The notes beneath the pieces are model-generated. The model was not told the origin of the DNA and ran no database searches. It worked only from the letters and a program-made list of their open reading frames with translations. The position numbers were made by a program, and so were the translations under genes. 64,000 bases of DNA from Fusobacterium necrogenes (GTDB lineage: Bacteria > Fusobacteriota > Fusobacteriia > Fusobacteriales > Fusobacteriaceae), in assembly GCF_900450765.1 (NCBI RefSeq), contig NZ_UGGU01000003.1:124001-188000 (forward strand). The letters are read 5' to 3'. Positions within the stretch are counted from its first letter, which is position 1, and each line of letters begins with the position of its first letter. Below are positions 53,249 to 63,211 of the stretch, one piece after another.

Positions 53249-54706
53249 TTAACTTCTTTTTTTAAATTTTTTCTTTAATAATTTTATTCCTTCTTGAGTA
53301 TACTCTTCTTTCATTATAAATAAAGTAAAAAAATATACAATTATTCCTACTATAATAGAATATATAATTGTTACAATATTATTAAAGTTTTGAAGTGTTA
53401 TCATATATACTACTATTCCCATCATTATAGCTGCTGTGAAATATTTTAACCTTTTTATAGAAAAAAAATTTATTTCTCTTAATATACTTCTTGAAAAATA
53501 TAGCATCATAATAACACCAATACTTTCCGCTATAACAGTCCCTATTGCTGCACCATTTTGAAGATACTTAGGAATCATTATATAATTAAATACAAAATTT
53601 ACTATTGCCGCTATAGCTACAGAATAAGTATAATATCTCTCTAATCCTCTTGGGTATAATAACTGGTATCCTAAAAAATATGCTATTCCAACTATAAATA
53701 TTATTATTGCTAAAATATTCATTGTTTTTATTGAAGATAAAAATTTTTCTCCTGCCATGATTAAAATTATATTTTTTGAAAGTAATACTATACCAGTTAA
53801 AGCTGGTAAAGAAAGCATCAAAATATAATTTAAAGAATAGTTTAAATATTTTTTATAATTTTCTATATCATTTTTTTGATAAGAGTTTGATACTCTCGGT
53901 AACATCACAACACCTAAAGCAGTTACTATAGTTAATATCAACCTTATTATTTTATTAGGCACATTATATAGAGCTACTGAACTCTTATCTATATTTCCTA
54001 TCATTACAATATCTAATTGTAAATAAATACTTGTTGCGATACTAGCTGAAAAAATGATTAATATTGGCTTTATATGTTTTAGAATCTCTAATTCTTTATA
54101 TTTTATTTCTTTGAAGCTTATATATTTTCTTAAATTTATAAAGTTTAAAATATTTGAACCACTATTTATTAATACTATTATAAAGCCATACTTTAAATAA
54201 TCATTTGAATTTTTTACTAAAAAAAATAATAAAATTAAGCATATAAATCTAACTATAATATATCTAATAGTTATATATATTTGATTTTCAATTCCTTGAT
54301 AAAACCATTCAAACCCTATATTAGTAAATATCAAATTTATTGACATAATCAAAACTAAATTTTTTAATTCCAGTAATCTGGTATTATATAAAAATATTAA
54401 AAGAACCACATATCCAATAATTGTTGTTATAAATAATATTATTCCTAACTCAAAGACTATTTTTGATAGTTTCCTTTTATCTTCTCTACATCTAGCAACC
54501 TCTCTAAGACCATAATTAGGAATACCTAAAGCTGTAAAAAGAAGAAAATAAGTAATTACAGAATTAATATAATCTACTTTTCCTAAATTTTCTACTCCTA
54601 ATACTCTCGTAACATAAGGTGTTGTTAATAAGACAAATACTATTCCTAATAACATTCTAGTTGTATTTAATAGAAAGTTTATCTTTACACTATTTATTTT
54701 CATCAA
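53249..54706 (-). CDS. Polysaccharide flippase, Wzx family
   Basis: 485 residues with about 14 membrane segments, MOP superfamily. The N-terminus (NTTRMLLGIVFVLLTTPYVTRVLGVENLG) is typical of RfbX/Wzx. It moves lipid-linked repeat units across the inner membrane. It overlaps the RfbC-RfbD gene by 17 bases. A run of seven A (53257-53263 on the minus strand) lies four codons before the stop; a one-base loss there would add about 36 codons, which remain open to 53146. Confidence 0.88.
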   Translation of the reverse strand: MMKINSVKINFLLNTTRMLLGIVFVLLTTPYVTRVLGVENLGKVDYINSVITYFLLFTALGIPNYGLREVARCREDKRKLSKIVFELGIILFITTIIGYVVLLIFLYNTRLLELKNLVLIMSINLIFTNIGFEWFYQGIENQIYITIRYIIVRFICLILLFFLVKNSNDYLKYGFIIVLINSGSNILNFINLRKYISFKEIKYKELEILKHIKPILIIFSASIATSIYLQLDIVMIGNIDKSSVALYNVPNKIIRLILTIVTALGVVMLPRVSNSYQKNDIENYKKYLNYSLNYILMLSLPALTGIVLLSKNIILIMAGEKFLSSIKTMNILAIIIFIVGIAYFLGYQLLYPRGLERYYTYSVAIAAIVNFVFNYIMIPKYLQNGAAIGTVIAESIGVIMMLYFSRSILREINFFSIKRLKYFTAAIMMGIVVYMITLQNFNNIVTIIYSIIVGIIVYFFTLFIMKEEYTQEGIKLLKKKFKKRS

Positions 54707-56114
54707 TTATTCCCATCTCTTCTAAAAATCTATCAATCCCCTCTTTCCAATGAGGTATCTTCTTATTTACTAATCTCTCTATCTTACTACTATCTAATTT
54801 TGAATATTTAGCTCTTTTTGCCTTTAATGGAAAATCATTTGTCTTTGCTCTTTCTAATTTTCCTCTCCAGCCTATCTTATTTAATATATATTCTGCTTGT
54901 TCGTACTTAGAAGTTTCTCCTGCATTTGAAAAATGATATAATCCATACTTATCTGTTTGTATTAAAGCCCAAGAAAATTCTGCTAAATCCCTTGAATATG
55001 TTGGGCTAGATACTTGATCATCTACTATCTTTAATATATCTTTTTCTTTTGACCAACTTATTACTTGTTTACAAAAATTATTATTTCCCATTCCAAATAC
55101 CCAAGATGTCCTAATTAAAAAAGCCTTCTCATATTTTAAAGAGTATTTCTCGCCTTCTAACTTAGATTTAGAATATATTGATAAAGGATTAGGAGTATCT
55201 TCTTCTACATATGGTATCTCTTTTTCTCCATCAAATACAAAATCTGTCGAATAGGTTACAAAAATAATATCTTTTTCTTTACAGATCTCTGCTAAATTTT
55301 TAGGTGCATAAGTATTTAAAGAATAACACTTTTCAACTTCATCTTCTGCCTTATCTACATCATTATATGCAGCGCAATTAATAACTACTGTAAAATTATT
55401 ACTATTCATATACATTTTTATTTTTTCTTTATCTGTTATATCAAGATCTTGATAATCAGTAGCTATATATCTAACTCCTAATTTATCAAATAACTTTTGA
55501 AAATCTTGTCCTAATTGGCCATTAGCACCAGTAAGCAATACATAATCTCCTTGATAATTTTCTGTATACTCTTTAAAGGTTTGATGTTTTTTATCTTTTT
55601 CTGATAAAATTAACTCTGTTATCCCATATTCTTTTAATTTCCAATCTATATTTAAATCTTTATCATTGTACATTATTCCACTATCATATTGTGGCGCATA
55701 TATATCTGTACATTTATATTGAAACTCTGTATCATCTTCTAAAGTTAAAAATCCATGAGCAAATCCAGCTGGTATATAGAACATCTTTTTATTTTCTGCG
55801 CTTAATTCTACTCCATACCACTTACCATATGTTTTACTTTTTTTTCTAATATCTACTGCTACATCATATACTGAGCCTTTTACTACTCTTACTAATTTTC
55901 CTTGAGAATGTTTAGTTTGAAAATGTAATCCTCTCAATACTCCTTTTCTAGATTTAGAATGATTATCTTGTACAAATTCTTCTGTTATTTCTATCTCTTC
56001 AAATTCTTTTTTACTATATGACTCTAAGAAAAAACCTCTATTATCTCCAAATACAGTAGATTCTATTATATATAATCCTTCTATTCCTGTTTCTATTTTT
56101 TTAAACTTACTCAT
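54690..56114 (-). CDS. RfbC-RfbD fusion: dTDP-4-keto-rhamnose 3,5-epimerase and reductase
   Basis: 474 residues with two enzymes in one chain. Residues 1-180 are RfbC (FGDNRGFFLESY, GVLRGLHFQ, FYIPAGFAHGFLTLEDDTEF). From about 190 follows RfbD (YVLLTGANGQLGQDF for NADPH, VTYSTDFVFDGE, YSKSKLEGE with YxxxK). The two carry out the last two steps to dTDP-L-rhamnose. They are usually separate genes; fused forms occur. RfbB is in the window but 10 kb away. Confidence 0.94.
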   Translation of the reverse strand: MSKFKKIETGIEGLYIIESTVFGDNRGFFLESYSKKEFEEIEITEEFVQDNHSKSRKGVLRGLHFQTKHSQGKLVRVVKGSVYDVAVDIRKKSKTYGKWYGVELSAENKKMFYIPAGFAHGFLTLEDDTEFQYKCTDIYAPQYDSGIMYNDKDLNIDWKLKEYGITELILSEKDKKHQTFKEYTENYQGDYVLLTGANGQLGQDFQKLFDKLGVRYIATDYQDLDITDKEKIKMYMNSNNFTVVINCAAYNDVDKAEDEVEKCYSLNTYAPKNLAEICKEKDIIFVTYSTDFVFDGEKEIPYVEEDTPNPLSIYSKSKLEGEKYSLKYEKAFLIRTSWVFGMGNNNFCKQVISWSKEKDILKIVDDQVSSPTYSRDLAEFSWALIQTDKYGLYHFSNAGETSKYEQAEYILNKIGWRGKLERAKTNDFPLKAKRAKYSKLDSSKIERLVNKKIPHWKEGIDRFLEEMGIIDENK

Positions 56115-56305
56115 CTACTCCACCTATTTCATTTATAAAATAATTTTATATATGTTATTATTCTTTTTCTTTAATATTTAAAACATTATTTTTCTTATGA
56201 TCCATTAATATTGAAATAAAAAGGTGATAGGTATCATTTTAGTTCCATATCAATTGTCTCCTTTGAGTTTGTTTTGGCTCTTTGATAAAATTTTATTTTT
56301 TAATA

Positions 56306-57232
56306 TCAATAGTTCTTTTTTAAATTTTTATAATTTTCTAAAAACTTCTTATATTCCTCTTTATTTATTTTGTACATTTTCCAATAATCTTTATTTATTC
56401 TTAAAATTAGAGATAGTAAATGTCCTAATTGAGATATATAATAAGCATACTTACATATTTTTAAATTTGATGTTTTATAAAAATATTTATACTTACTTTC
56501 TAATCCCATTCTAAATCTATTTTCCTTAAAAGTTATAGATTTTCCTTCTAAATGAATTATCTTAGCTTCTGGAACAGAATAACTCAAATATCCACTTCTA
56601 TAAACTCTATATGTTAACTCTATTTCTTCTGAATACATGAAAAAATCCTCATCAAATATCCCAACCTTATCCAATATAGATTTCCTTAACATCATATCTG
56701 CACCAGTTATACATCCAACTACTTTAGGAGTATTTGTATAATTAAAGTCTCTTTTTCTTTTCAATATTTTTCTACATATTTTTTCTATAAAATTCAAATA
56801 TACAATAGCTTCTGTTTTTATTGTTACATATGGTAAATCTGGAAAAAATGAATGTAAAGGATCATTATTTAAAGTATATAGATTTCCTCCACATATTCCA
56901 CAATTATTATTTTTTTCCATAAAATCATATAATATTTTTATGGCATTATTTTTCAATAACGTATCTGAATTTAATAAAAATATATACTTTCCTTTAGCTA
57001 TTTCTATTCCTTTATTATTTGCCCTTCCAAAACCTAAATTCTCATTATTTTTTATAAAAATAACTTTATCCTTATAACTATTTTCAAAAAATTCTATTGA
57101 ACCATCTGTTGAAGCATTATCTACTAAAATAACTTCATAGTTTAATCCTTTTGTTTTTTCAAAAACTGATTCAATAGTATTTTTAGTCAAGTCCAAAGTA
57201 TTATAATTAACAATTATAATTGAAACATCCAT
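56306..57232 (-). CDS. Family 2 glycosyltransferase, rhamnosyltransferase-like
   Basis: 308 residues, GT-A fold. SIIIVNYNTLDLTKNTIESV at the start, VDNASTDGS, FLLNSDTLL (metal-binding DxD-like) and DEDFFMYSEEIELTYRVYRSG are typical of WbbL-type rhamnosyltransferases. Rhamnose transfer fits the RfbC-RfbD gene next to it. The 191-base gap to the next gene downstream (56115-56305) has only AT-rich sequence and a weak hairpin. Confidence 0.88.
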   Translation of the reverse strand: MDVSIIIVNYNTLDLTKNTIESVFEKTKGLNYEVILVDNASTDGSIEFFENSYKDKVIFIKNNENLGFGRANNKGIEIAKGKYIFLLNSDTLLKNNAIKILYDFMEKNNNCGICGGNLYTLNNDPLHSFFPDLPYVTIKTEAIVYLNFIEKICRKILKRKRDFNYTNTPKVVGCITGADMMLRKSILDKVGIFDEDFFMYSEEIELTYRVYRSGYLSYSVPEAKIIHLEGKSITFKENRFRMGLESKYKYFYKTSNLKICKYAYYISQLGHLLSLILRINKDYWKMYKINKEEYKKFLENYKNLKKNY

Positions 57233-57234
57233 AG

Positions 57235-58368
57235 TTACTCCTTAACTAAATTTTCAAATAATTCTTTCCACTGCTTCATAATTTTTTCCTCTGAAAATTT
57301 TAATGAATTTTCTCTAGCTTTCTTTCCAAATATTTTTCTTTTTTCTTCATTTTCAATTAAATAAATAATTTTATCAACCATATCATCTATATCACCAAAT
57401 TCACATAAAAAACCATCTTCTTCATTGGTTATTATATCTTTTGGTCCACATGGACAGTCAAAAGATACTATTGGTAATCCACATGCTTGAGCCTCCACTA
57501 ATACCATCCCAAAACCTTCATAACGTGAGCTCATGATATATATCGATGATTCTAAATATTTTTCTTGAATATTTTTTTCTCTTCCTCTTAAAAAAATATT
57601 ATTTTCTAATTTATAATTATTTATTTTTTCCTGTAATTCTTTTCTTAATTCTCCTTCTCCATAAATATCTAAAATCCAATCAGAATATTTTTCTACTACT
57701 TTTTTCCAGATTTCTATTAATAAATCATATCCTTTTTGATAAACTAATCTTCCTACTGAAATTACCTTTTTATTTTGCAATGTACTTGTTATTTTAGGAT
57801 AAAAAGATAGAGAATTATTTATGACTTGAACTTTAGAATTTTTCCATTGTATTCTATCCTCTTCAGTTAAAACTATAAACCTATCATATTTTTCTATTAT
57901 TTTTTCTTCTTTATATATTTTAAATAAATTTTTTAACTTATAAATTTTTCTTTCTTCTGCAAATAAACTAGCATATTTATTAAAATGATGTTCTCTTATA
58001 ATTTTACTCTTCCCCAGTTTTAAATATGGTAAAAAATATAGTTCTGGCCCTATCATTGAAACTATTATATCAGGTTGCTTTTCTATTATTATTTTTTGTA
58101 ATAATTCAATGTGTTTCTTTCTTTTTTTTAAAAAAATTGGAATTCTTATAGGGAAAAATCTTTTTCTGTCGTTAGAATAATTAATTTTTAAATCAATCAA
58201 AGTATAATTATTTTTTAATGGATAGAATGAAATATTTTCTTTTTGATCAGTTGTTATAATAATAATTTCGTATTCTGTATTTTTTTTAAACCAATTAATT
58301 TTATTACTTAATACTCTTTCCATTCCACCAGAATTATAAAATTCTGGAATACAATACATTATTTTCAT
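57235..58368 (-). CDS. Family 4 glycosyltransferase
   Basis: 377 residues, GT-B fold. The N-terminus is CIPEFYNSGGMERVLSNKIN; the donor-binding half has VISVGRLVYQKGYDLLIEIW, and the EX7E motif lies in SSRYEGFGMVLVEAQACGLP, followed by DCPCGPKDII. The sugar is unknown. It overlaps hddC by 4 bases and ends 2 bases before the next gene, so the operon is tight. Confidence 0.9.
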   Translation of the reverse strand: MKIMYCIPEFYNSGGMERVLSNKINWFKKNTEYEIIIITTDQKENISFYPLKNNYTLIDLKINYSNDRKRFFPIRIPIFLKKRKKHIELLQKIIIEKQPDIIVSMIGPELYFLPYLKLGKSKIIREHHFNKYASLFAEERKIYKLKNLFKIYKEEKIIEKYDRFIVLTEEDRIQWKNSKVQVINNSLSFYPKITSTLQNKKVISVGRLVYQKGYDLLIEIWKKVVEKYSDWILDIYGEGELRKELQEKINNYKLENNIFLRGREKNIQEKYLESSIYIMSSRYEGFGMVLVEAQACGLPIVSFDCPCGPKDIITNEEDGFLCEFGDIDDMVDKIIYLIENEEKRKIFGKKARENSLKFSEEKIMKQWKELFENLVKE

Positions 58369-59045
58369 ATTATTTTCTCCATAAATTTATAATAATCTTC
58401 AGGTATTCCAATATCTATAAAATATCCTTCTGATTTATATCCATATTTTTCTACTTTTAAATCTTTATTTTCCAAAATATCTTTTTCAAAAGAAAAACTA
58501 TCTTCTTTTTTTATATCTAGTATATTTCTATTTAATAAATATACTCCTCCATTTATATAACCTTTCTCAATATATTTCTTTTCTTCAAATTTTACAATTT
58601 TATTTCCTTCTAAAACCAAAGAACCATATCTGTCAAATTTTTCCATCTCTTTTATTGCTAAAGTTAAATTTGAATTATTTTTTTTATAAAATTTATACAT
58701 TTCTTTTAAATCAACATCAAAAAATGTATCTCCATTTACAATAAAAATATCTTCAGTTTTAGACAGAGTTAAAGCTTTTTTTATAGCTCCACCTGTTCCC
58801 AAAGGAATATTTTCTTCTGAATAAATAATTTCTATATTTTTATATCTCTTTTGAAAGTGTTCTTTTATTATTTCTTTTTTATATCCAACAGCTAATATAA
58901 CTCTATCAATTCCTTTTTTATCTAAATCATCTAATAAATACTCTAAAAATGGTCTTTCATTTATTGGTGCCATAGGTTTAGGGACATTTGATACTACTTT
59001 ACTTAATCTTGTTCCAAATCCTCCAGCTAATATAATTGCTTCCAT
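58365..59045 (-). CDS. hddC: D-glycero-alpha-D-manno-heptose 1-phosphate guanylyltransferase (HddC-like)
   Basis: 226 residues, NTP-transferase fold. ILAGGFGTRLSKVVSNVPKP binds the nucleotide and phosphate, and FIVNGDTFFDVDL holds the metal site. Start 59045 (MEAII) has AAAGGA 8 bases upstream. With GmhA and HddA next to it, the route to GDP-D-glycero-D-manno-heptose is the best reading; the phosphatase GmhB is not seen. Confidence 0.85.
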   Translation of the reverse strand: MEAIILAGGFGTRLSKVVSNVPKPMAPINERPFLEYLLDDLDKKGIDRVILAVGYKKEIIKEHFQKRYKNIEIIYSEENIPLGTGGAIKKALTLSKTEDIFIVNGDTFFDVDLKEMYKFYKKNNSNLTLAIKEMEKFDRYGSLVLEGNKIVKFEEKKYIEKGYINGGVYLLNRNILDIKKEDSFSFEKDILENKDLKVEKYGYKSEGYFIDIGIPEDYYKFMEKII

Positions 59046-59049
59046 GTTA

Positions 59050-59700
59050 TTATTCCTTTCCGAAAAGTTCATTTTCCAATGCTAGACAAATATTATGATA
59101 AATAGGTAAGTGATACTCTTGTATTTTAAAAGTTTCTTTCTCATTAATATTAATATTTATATCTGAAAGTTTTTTTATTTCTCCACCATCTCTTCCAGTC
59201 AAGGAAATTACTTTTATTCCTTTTATCTTAGCTATTTTTATAGCATTAATAATATTTTTAGAATTCCCAGATGTACTTATTGCAAATAAAATATCATTTT
59301 CTTTCCCCTGAACATACACTTGTTGGGCAAATATTAACTCTGAGTTCTTATCATTTCCATAAGCTGTCATTAAAGCAATTTCATTAACTAATGAAATTGC
59401 TGATACACCTTCTTGTAAATTATTTATAAAATAGTCTGCTTCTTTAGGAAAAAACTCTCTTAATTTATTTTCTGAATCTTTTTGAATATTTCTTTGAAGA
59501 ACAAAACCTTTTCCTAATTCTCCAACTATATGCAATGAATCAGTTGCACTTCCACCATTTCCACAAATCAATACTTTATTCTTTGAAAAATACATTTTTT
59601 TTAATGCTTCAATAGTTAATTTTATTTCTGGTATATTATTTACTAATTTTGAAAATCTATTTCCCAACTCTTCAATAATCTTTTCTGTAGTTTCTTTCAT
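59050..59700 (-). CDS. gmhA: Sedoheptulose 7-phosphate isomerase (GmhA-like SIS domain)
   Basis: 216 residues. The SIS fold shows VLICGNGGSATDSLHIVGEL and FAISTSGNSKNIINA, with EYHLPIYHNICLALENELF at the end matching GmhA. It makes D-glycero-D-manno-heptose 7-phosphate, the first step of heptose activation. It is somewhat longer than E. coli GmhA (192) because of an insert around residues 75-100. It lies between hddA and hddC. Confidence 0.88.
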   Translation of the reverse strand: MKETTEKIIEELGNRFSKLVNNIPEIKLTIEALKKMYFSKNKVLICGNGGSATDSLHIVGELGKGFVLQRNIQKDSENKLREFFPKEADYFINNLQEGVSAISLVNEIALMTAYGNDKNSELIFAQQVYVQGKENDILFAISTSGNSKNIINAIKIAKIKGIKVISLTGRDGGEIKKLSDINININEKETFKIQEYHLPIYHNICLALENELFGKE

Positions 59701-59708
59701 TACTCCTC

Positions 59709-60740
59709 CTATTTATAAATAGTCCAAGCTTGTGTCCCCTCATCTGTAAAGTGAGGTAGCATTACTTTTCCATCTAATTTTTGTAATTTTTTTACTAGAT
59801 TATATCTTTCTTTAGGGTCACAAAGAATCATCATAAATCCTCCGCCTCCAGCTCCTGAAACTTTAGCTGCTTTTCCACCATTTTCTATAATAAATTTATA
59901 TCTTTCTTCAATTAGTGGATTAGATATTGAATTAGACATTTTCTTTTTTGATTCCCAACCATTTTTTAAACAATTAGCTAATTCCTCAAAGCTTCCAGTT
60001 AAAATAGCATTTTTCATCTCTATTGCTGATTTTTTTAATTCATGCATTCCTTCTAAGCTTTTTTCAAATTTCTTTTTTACATTATCTATTTGTTCATCAA
60101 TTATCTTAGCTGATTCTCTAGAAGTACCAGTATAATATAATATCAAGGAGTTTTCTATCTCGTTCTTTATCCATCTTTTTATTCTCAATGGATTTACTAT
60201 CACTCTATTTTCTGAAAAAAACTCCATTAAGTTAAATCCACCAAATGTTGCAGAAAACTGATCTTGCTTTCCACCGCTTAATTTTAAGTCTTCTCTTTCT
60301 ATTTCATAAGCTAAATGAGCCATATCATATTCTCCTAATGGTAAATTTAACCATTCCATAAAAGCTTTTATAATTGCTACAACCATTGTTGAAGATGAAC
60401 CTAACCCTGACCCTGCTGGTGCATCAGAATATGTAGTCATCTTAAATGAAAGTGGTTTACCATTATTATATTTTTCAACTATTTTATTATATACTCCCTT
60501 ATGTAAAGTTAATTTTTTATTAATTTCTAATTTATTTTTACTTTCTAATATCTCTTGTTCATTCCTATCACTTGAAATAAAAACTATCTTATTATCACTC
60601 ATTGGTTCAATAGTACAATAAGCATACATATCTATTGTTACATTTAAAACTACTCCACCATAATTATCACAATATGGAGAAACATCAGTTCCACCACCAG
60701 CTAATCCTAGTCTTAATGGGGCTTTAGAACGTATTATCAT
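59709..60740 (-). CDS. hddA: D-glycero-alpha-D-manno-heptose 7-phosphate kinase (HddA-like GHMP kinase)
   Basis: 343 residues. [19 protein letters not shown] and [18 protein letters not shown] are the GHMP kinase motifs, and [16 protein letters not shown] closes the fold. The start is set at 60740 with AAGGAAG close upstream; the in-frame ATG at 60758 is 18 bases further out. It phosphorylates heptose 7-phosphate at C1. It overlaps the polymerase gene by 17 bases. Confidence 0.9.
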   Translation of the reverse strand: MIIRSKAPLRLGLAGGGTDVSPYCDNYGGVVLNVTIDMYAYCTIEPMSDNKIVFISSDRNEQEILESKNKLEINKKLTLHKGVYNKIVEKYNNGKPLSFKMTTYSDAPAGSGLGSSSTMVVAIIKAFMEWLNLPLGEYDMAHLAYEIEREDLKLSGGKQDQFSATFGGFNLMEFFSENRVIVNPLRIKRWIKNEIENSLILYYTGTSRESAKIIDEQIDNVKKKFEKSLEGMHELKKSAIEMKNAILTGSFEELANCLKNGWESKKKMSNSISNPLIEERYKFIIENGGKAAKVSGAGGGGFMMILCDPKERYNLVKKLQKLDGKVMLPHFTDEGTQAWTIYK

Positions 60741-61914
60741 ATAACTTCCTTCTTTCATTAATTATTTTTGTAAAAATACTATATATTAAAATTTGATGAG
60801 GTGCTTGAAATTCAGATGAATAAAATATATTTGAAGTAAAAAAGAATATTAATAAAGTTAATAAAATACTTTCATTTTTTAATTTTAAGAAAAAATATTT
60901 GAAATTATTATATGAAAATTTTAAATATCCTATTCCAGCTATAAGAACACCAAAGAAAAAACCAGATTTAGGGGATAATGCAACCCCACTATCTAGCATA
61001 AATTCTATTTCAGTAAAATTAAAAAAAGAATATCTCATCTGTAATATCTCTTTTACTTTCTCACCTATAAAAGAATAAAATACTAAGTAACTCCCTCCAC
61101 TTCCAATCGGAAAAAGAATAAAACATATAACTGCAGTGATTATTGACCAACTTCTAGTTATTATACTTGTAAAATATTTTATATCATTTTGAAAAAGTGA
61201 TAATACTCTTTCATACCCTATTATTGTTATCAAAAAAGCTAAAATTATTATTTTATATCTATGCTGCTTTTCTTTTGTTCCTATAAGTATAATTGATAAT
61301 AATATACATATAATTGATCCTTTTGATAATATAAAAAAATTCATATAAATCATTGTCCCCACTATAATAACTTTTAGTATTTTTTTTTGAGTAAAATATA
61401 AATTTAACATCCCTAAAATAACAACATAATATCCAGCAGCACTAGGCTCAGCAAAAGTTAAAACTATTCTTCCTTCATTATTTAAAATATATTTTTCTAC
61501 TAAAAAAATTATAGATATTATTATATAGTTTATTTCAAAAATTTTTTTAAGTTTTTTTAGCCTTATTTTTTCAAATATTTTTACCATTGCTAATAAAGTA
61601 ATATATTGAAATATAATTCCTAATAAAATATGAAAACTTTTTATAAAAGAATTTTCTCCATATATTGAAATTCTACCAGTAAAAATTATTAATATACTAA
61701 CTAATAAGTTTAAAATAAAACTATATTTAATAAAGTTACTATATGAGTTAGTTATATAATGTTTTTTAATTTTTTTTGAAAAATATAATATTATTATACT
61801 GACAGGTAATAGATAGTATTCTCCTATCATAGTTATAGTTCCGTATTCTCTTAAAAGTTGAATATTTTGAAATATAAAAGAAAAAATATATACATAAGCT
61901 AGGATATTATACAT
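60724..61914 (-). CDS. Wzy-like O-antigen/polysaccharide polymerase (tentative)
   Basis: 396 residues, about ten hydrophobic segments, very AT-rich codons. The layout of a polytopic protein with a large outer loop in its second half, in a glycan cluster that has Wzx and transferases, is what is expected of Wzy. No sequence motif proves this; Wzy proteins are poorly conserved. It overlaps both neighbours (17 and 8 bases). Confidence 0.65.
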   Translation of the reverse strand: MYNILAYVYIFSFIFQNIQLLREYGTITMIGEYYLLPVSIIILYFSKKIKKHYITNSYSNFIKYSFILNLLVSILIIFTGRISIYGENSFIKSFHILLGIIFQYITLLAMVKIFEKIRLKKLKKIFEINYIIISIIFLVEKYILNNEGRIVLTFAEPSAAGYYVVILGMLNLYFTQKKILKVIIVGTMIYMNFFILSKGSIICILLSIILIGTKEKQHRYKIIILAFLITIIGYERVLSLFQNDIKYFTSIITRSWSIITAVICFILFPIGSGGSYLVFYSFIGEKVKEILQMRYSFFNFTEIEFMLDSGVALSPKSGFFFGVLIAGIGYLKFSYNNFKYFFLKLKNESILLTLLIFFFTSNIFYSSEFQAPHQILIYSIFTKIINERRKLYDNTF

Positions 61915-63067
61915 TATCTATTATCTCCTCTATTTCCTTAAAAACTTTTTTTGTAGAAAAATTTTCTTTAAAATATTCTCTTATATTTTTTTCAAAATTT
62001 ATTTCATTTTTTTCTTCTAATAATTCTTCAATGAATGTATTAAGTTCCTCTATATTTCTATTTTTAAAAACTTTTACATATTTTTTTTCTAAATTATTAT
62101 ATCCTATTACAGAATGCTCACTTGCTATAATTGGTAATCCGTAAAATAATGCTTCAATAACTTTTGTTTTCATTCCACTTCCTTCAAATACAGGAGATAT
62201 ATATATCAAACTTTCTCTTAGAAGTATTTCCATTTCTTCTTTTGTTGGATTAGCTATCAATTCGATTTTAGTTTCTATTTTTAATTCTTTTATTTTTTTA
62301 ATCAATCTATTATTAGGATTTCTTCCAGCTAAAACTAACTTTAACCTTTTTTTTTCTAAAATTTTTTTATAATTTTCAACTAAAAATAATCCAGCTTCTA
62401 TGTTAGCTTCCATATCTAAGCTTCCAGTAAATATAACTTGTTTCTTTTTCTTTATATACTTTTCTTCTGTAAAGATATTATTATAAATAATAGGGATTAT
62501 TTTATATTTCTTGCATTTTATTTTATAAAATTCTTCTACACTTTTTTTATCTTTTTCAGTTAAAAAGATCCCATAATCCATATTCTGTAAAGCTTTTTTT
62601 TCAGACTTTTTAACATTATACTTTTCTATAACCTGAATTGTTTTATTCATATTTTTAGTAAACATTGTTGAAAATTCGTATTCAAAGTTATCAAAATTTT
62701 GAATTATTTTAATTTTTGGAAAATTTTTCTTAATTTTTTCAGAAATACTTCCTAATCTTGAGTTTTGTAAAATTACTATATTTATATTTTTTTCTTTAAT
62801 TGCTTTTAATATTTTTTTACTTGCTAATTCTAGTTGTTCTGAATATCCTAATATTCTAGATAAAAGTGCTTTTTTCTTATTTCTCTCTATTTCTAATAAA
62901 TATTTTCCCTTATTTTGATTTTTTATTTCTTTATTAATTATTCCATACCATTTTATTTTTTCATTTCTCTCTAACTCTTCTAAAATACCTATTATTTTTT
63001 TTGTACCTATAGCACCACCATTTGAATATTCTGGATTAGTAGAACTTATATATAATATATTTTTCAT
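61907..63067 (-). CDS. Family 4 glycosyltransferase
   Basis: 386 residues, rich in Lys and Ile. The donor-binding half is clear: VIFTGSLDMEANIEAGLFLV, LVLAGRNPNNRLI, and YISPVFEGSGMKTKVIEALF with GLPIIASEHSVIG. The N-terminal ILYISSTNPEYSNGGAIGTKK is also GT-B-like. The sugar cannot be told. It is the first fully contained gene of the cluster; a 144-base gap separates it from the next transferase. Confidence 0.85.
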   Translation of the reverse strand: MKNILYISSTNPEYSNGGAIGTKKIIGILEELERNEKIKWYGIINKEIKNQNKGKYLLEIERNKKKALLSRILGYSEQLELASKKILKAIKEKNINIVILQNSRLGSISEKIKKNFPKIKIIQNFDNFEYEFSTMFTKNMNKTIQVIEKYNVKKSEKKALQNMDYGIFLTEKDKKSVEEFYKIKCKKYKIIPIIYNNIFTEEKYIKKKKQVIFTGSLDMEANIEAGLFLVENYKKILEKKRLKLVLAGRNPNNRLIKKIKELKIETKIELIANPTKEEMEILLRESLIYISPVFEGSGMKTKVIEALFYGLPIIASEHSVIGYNNLEKKYVKVFKNRNIEELNTFIEELLEEKNEINFEKNIREYFKENFSTKKVFKEIEEIIDNV

Positions 63068-63211
63068 TTTTAATTCCTTTCTACAATTTTTACTGTATCT
63101 AATTTTTAAATAATACTTACTGAGTTTTTTTGAAAGTAGCTTCCAATTTTTTATTGTTTTTTAATATTAAATTTTTTCATATTTATAATATACCTTTTTT
63201 ACTTTTTTATA

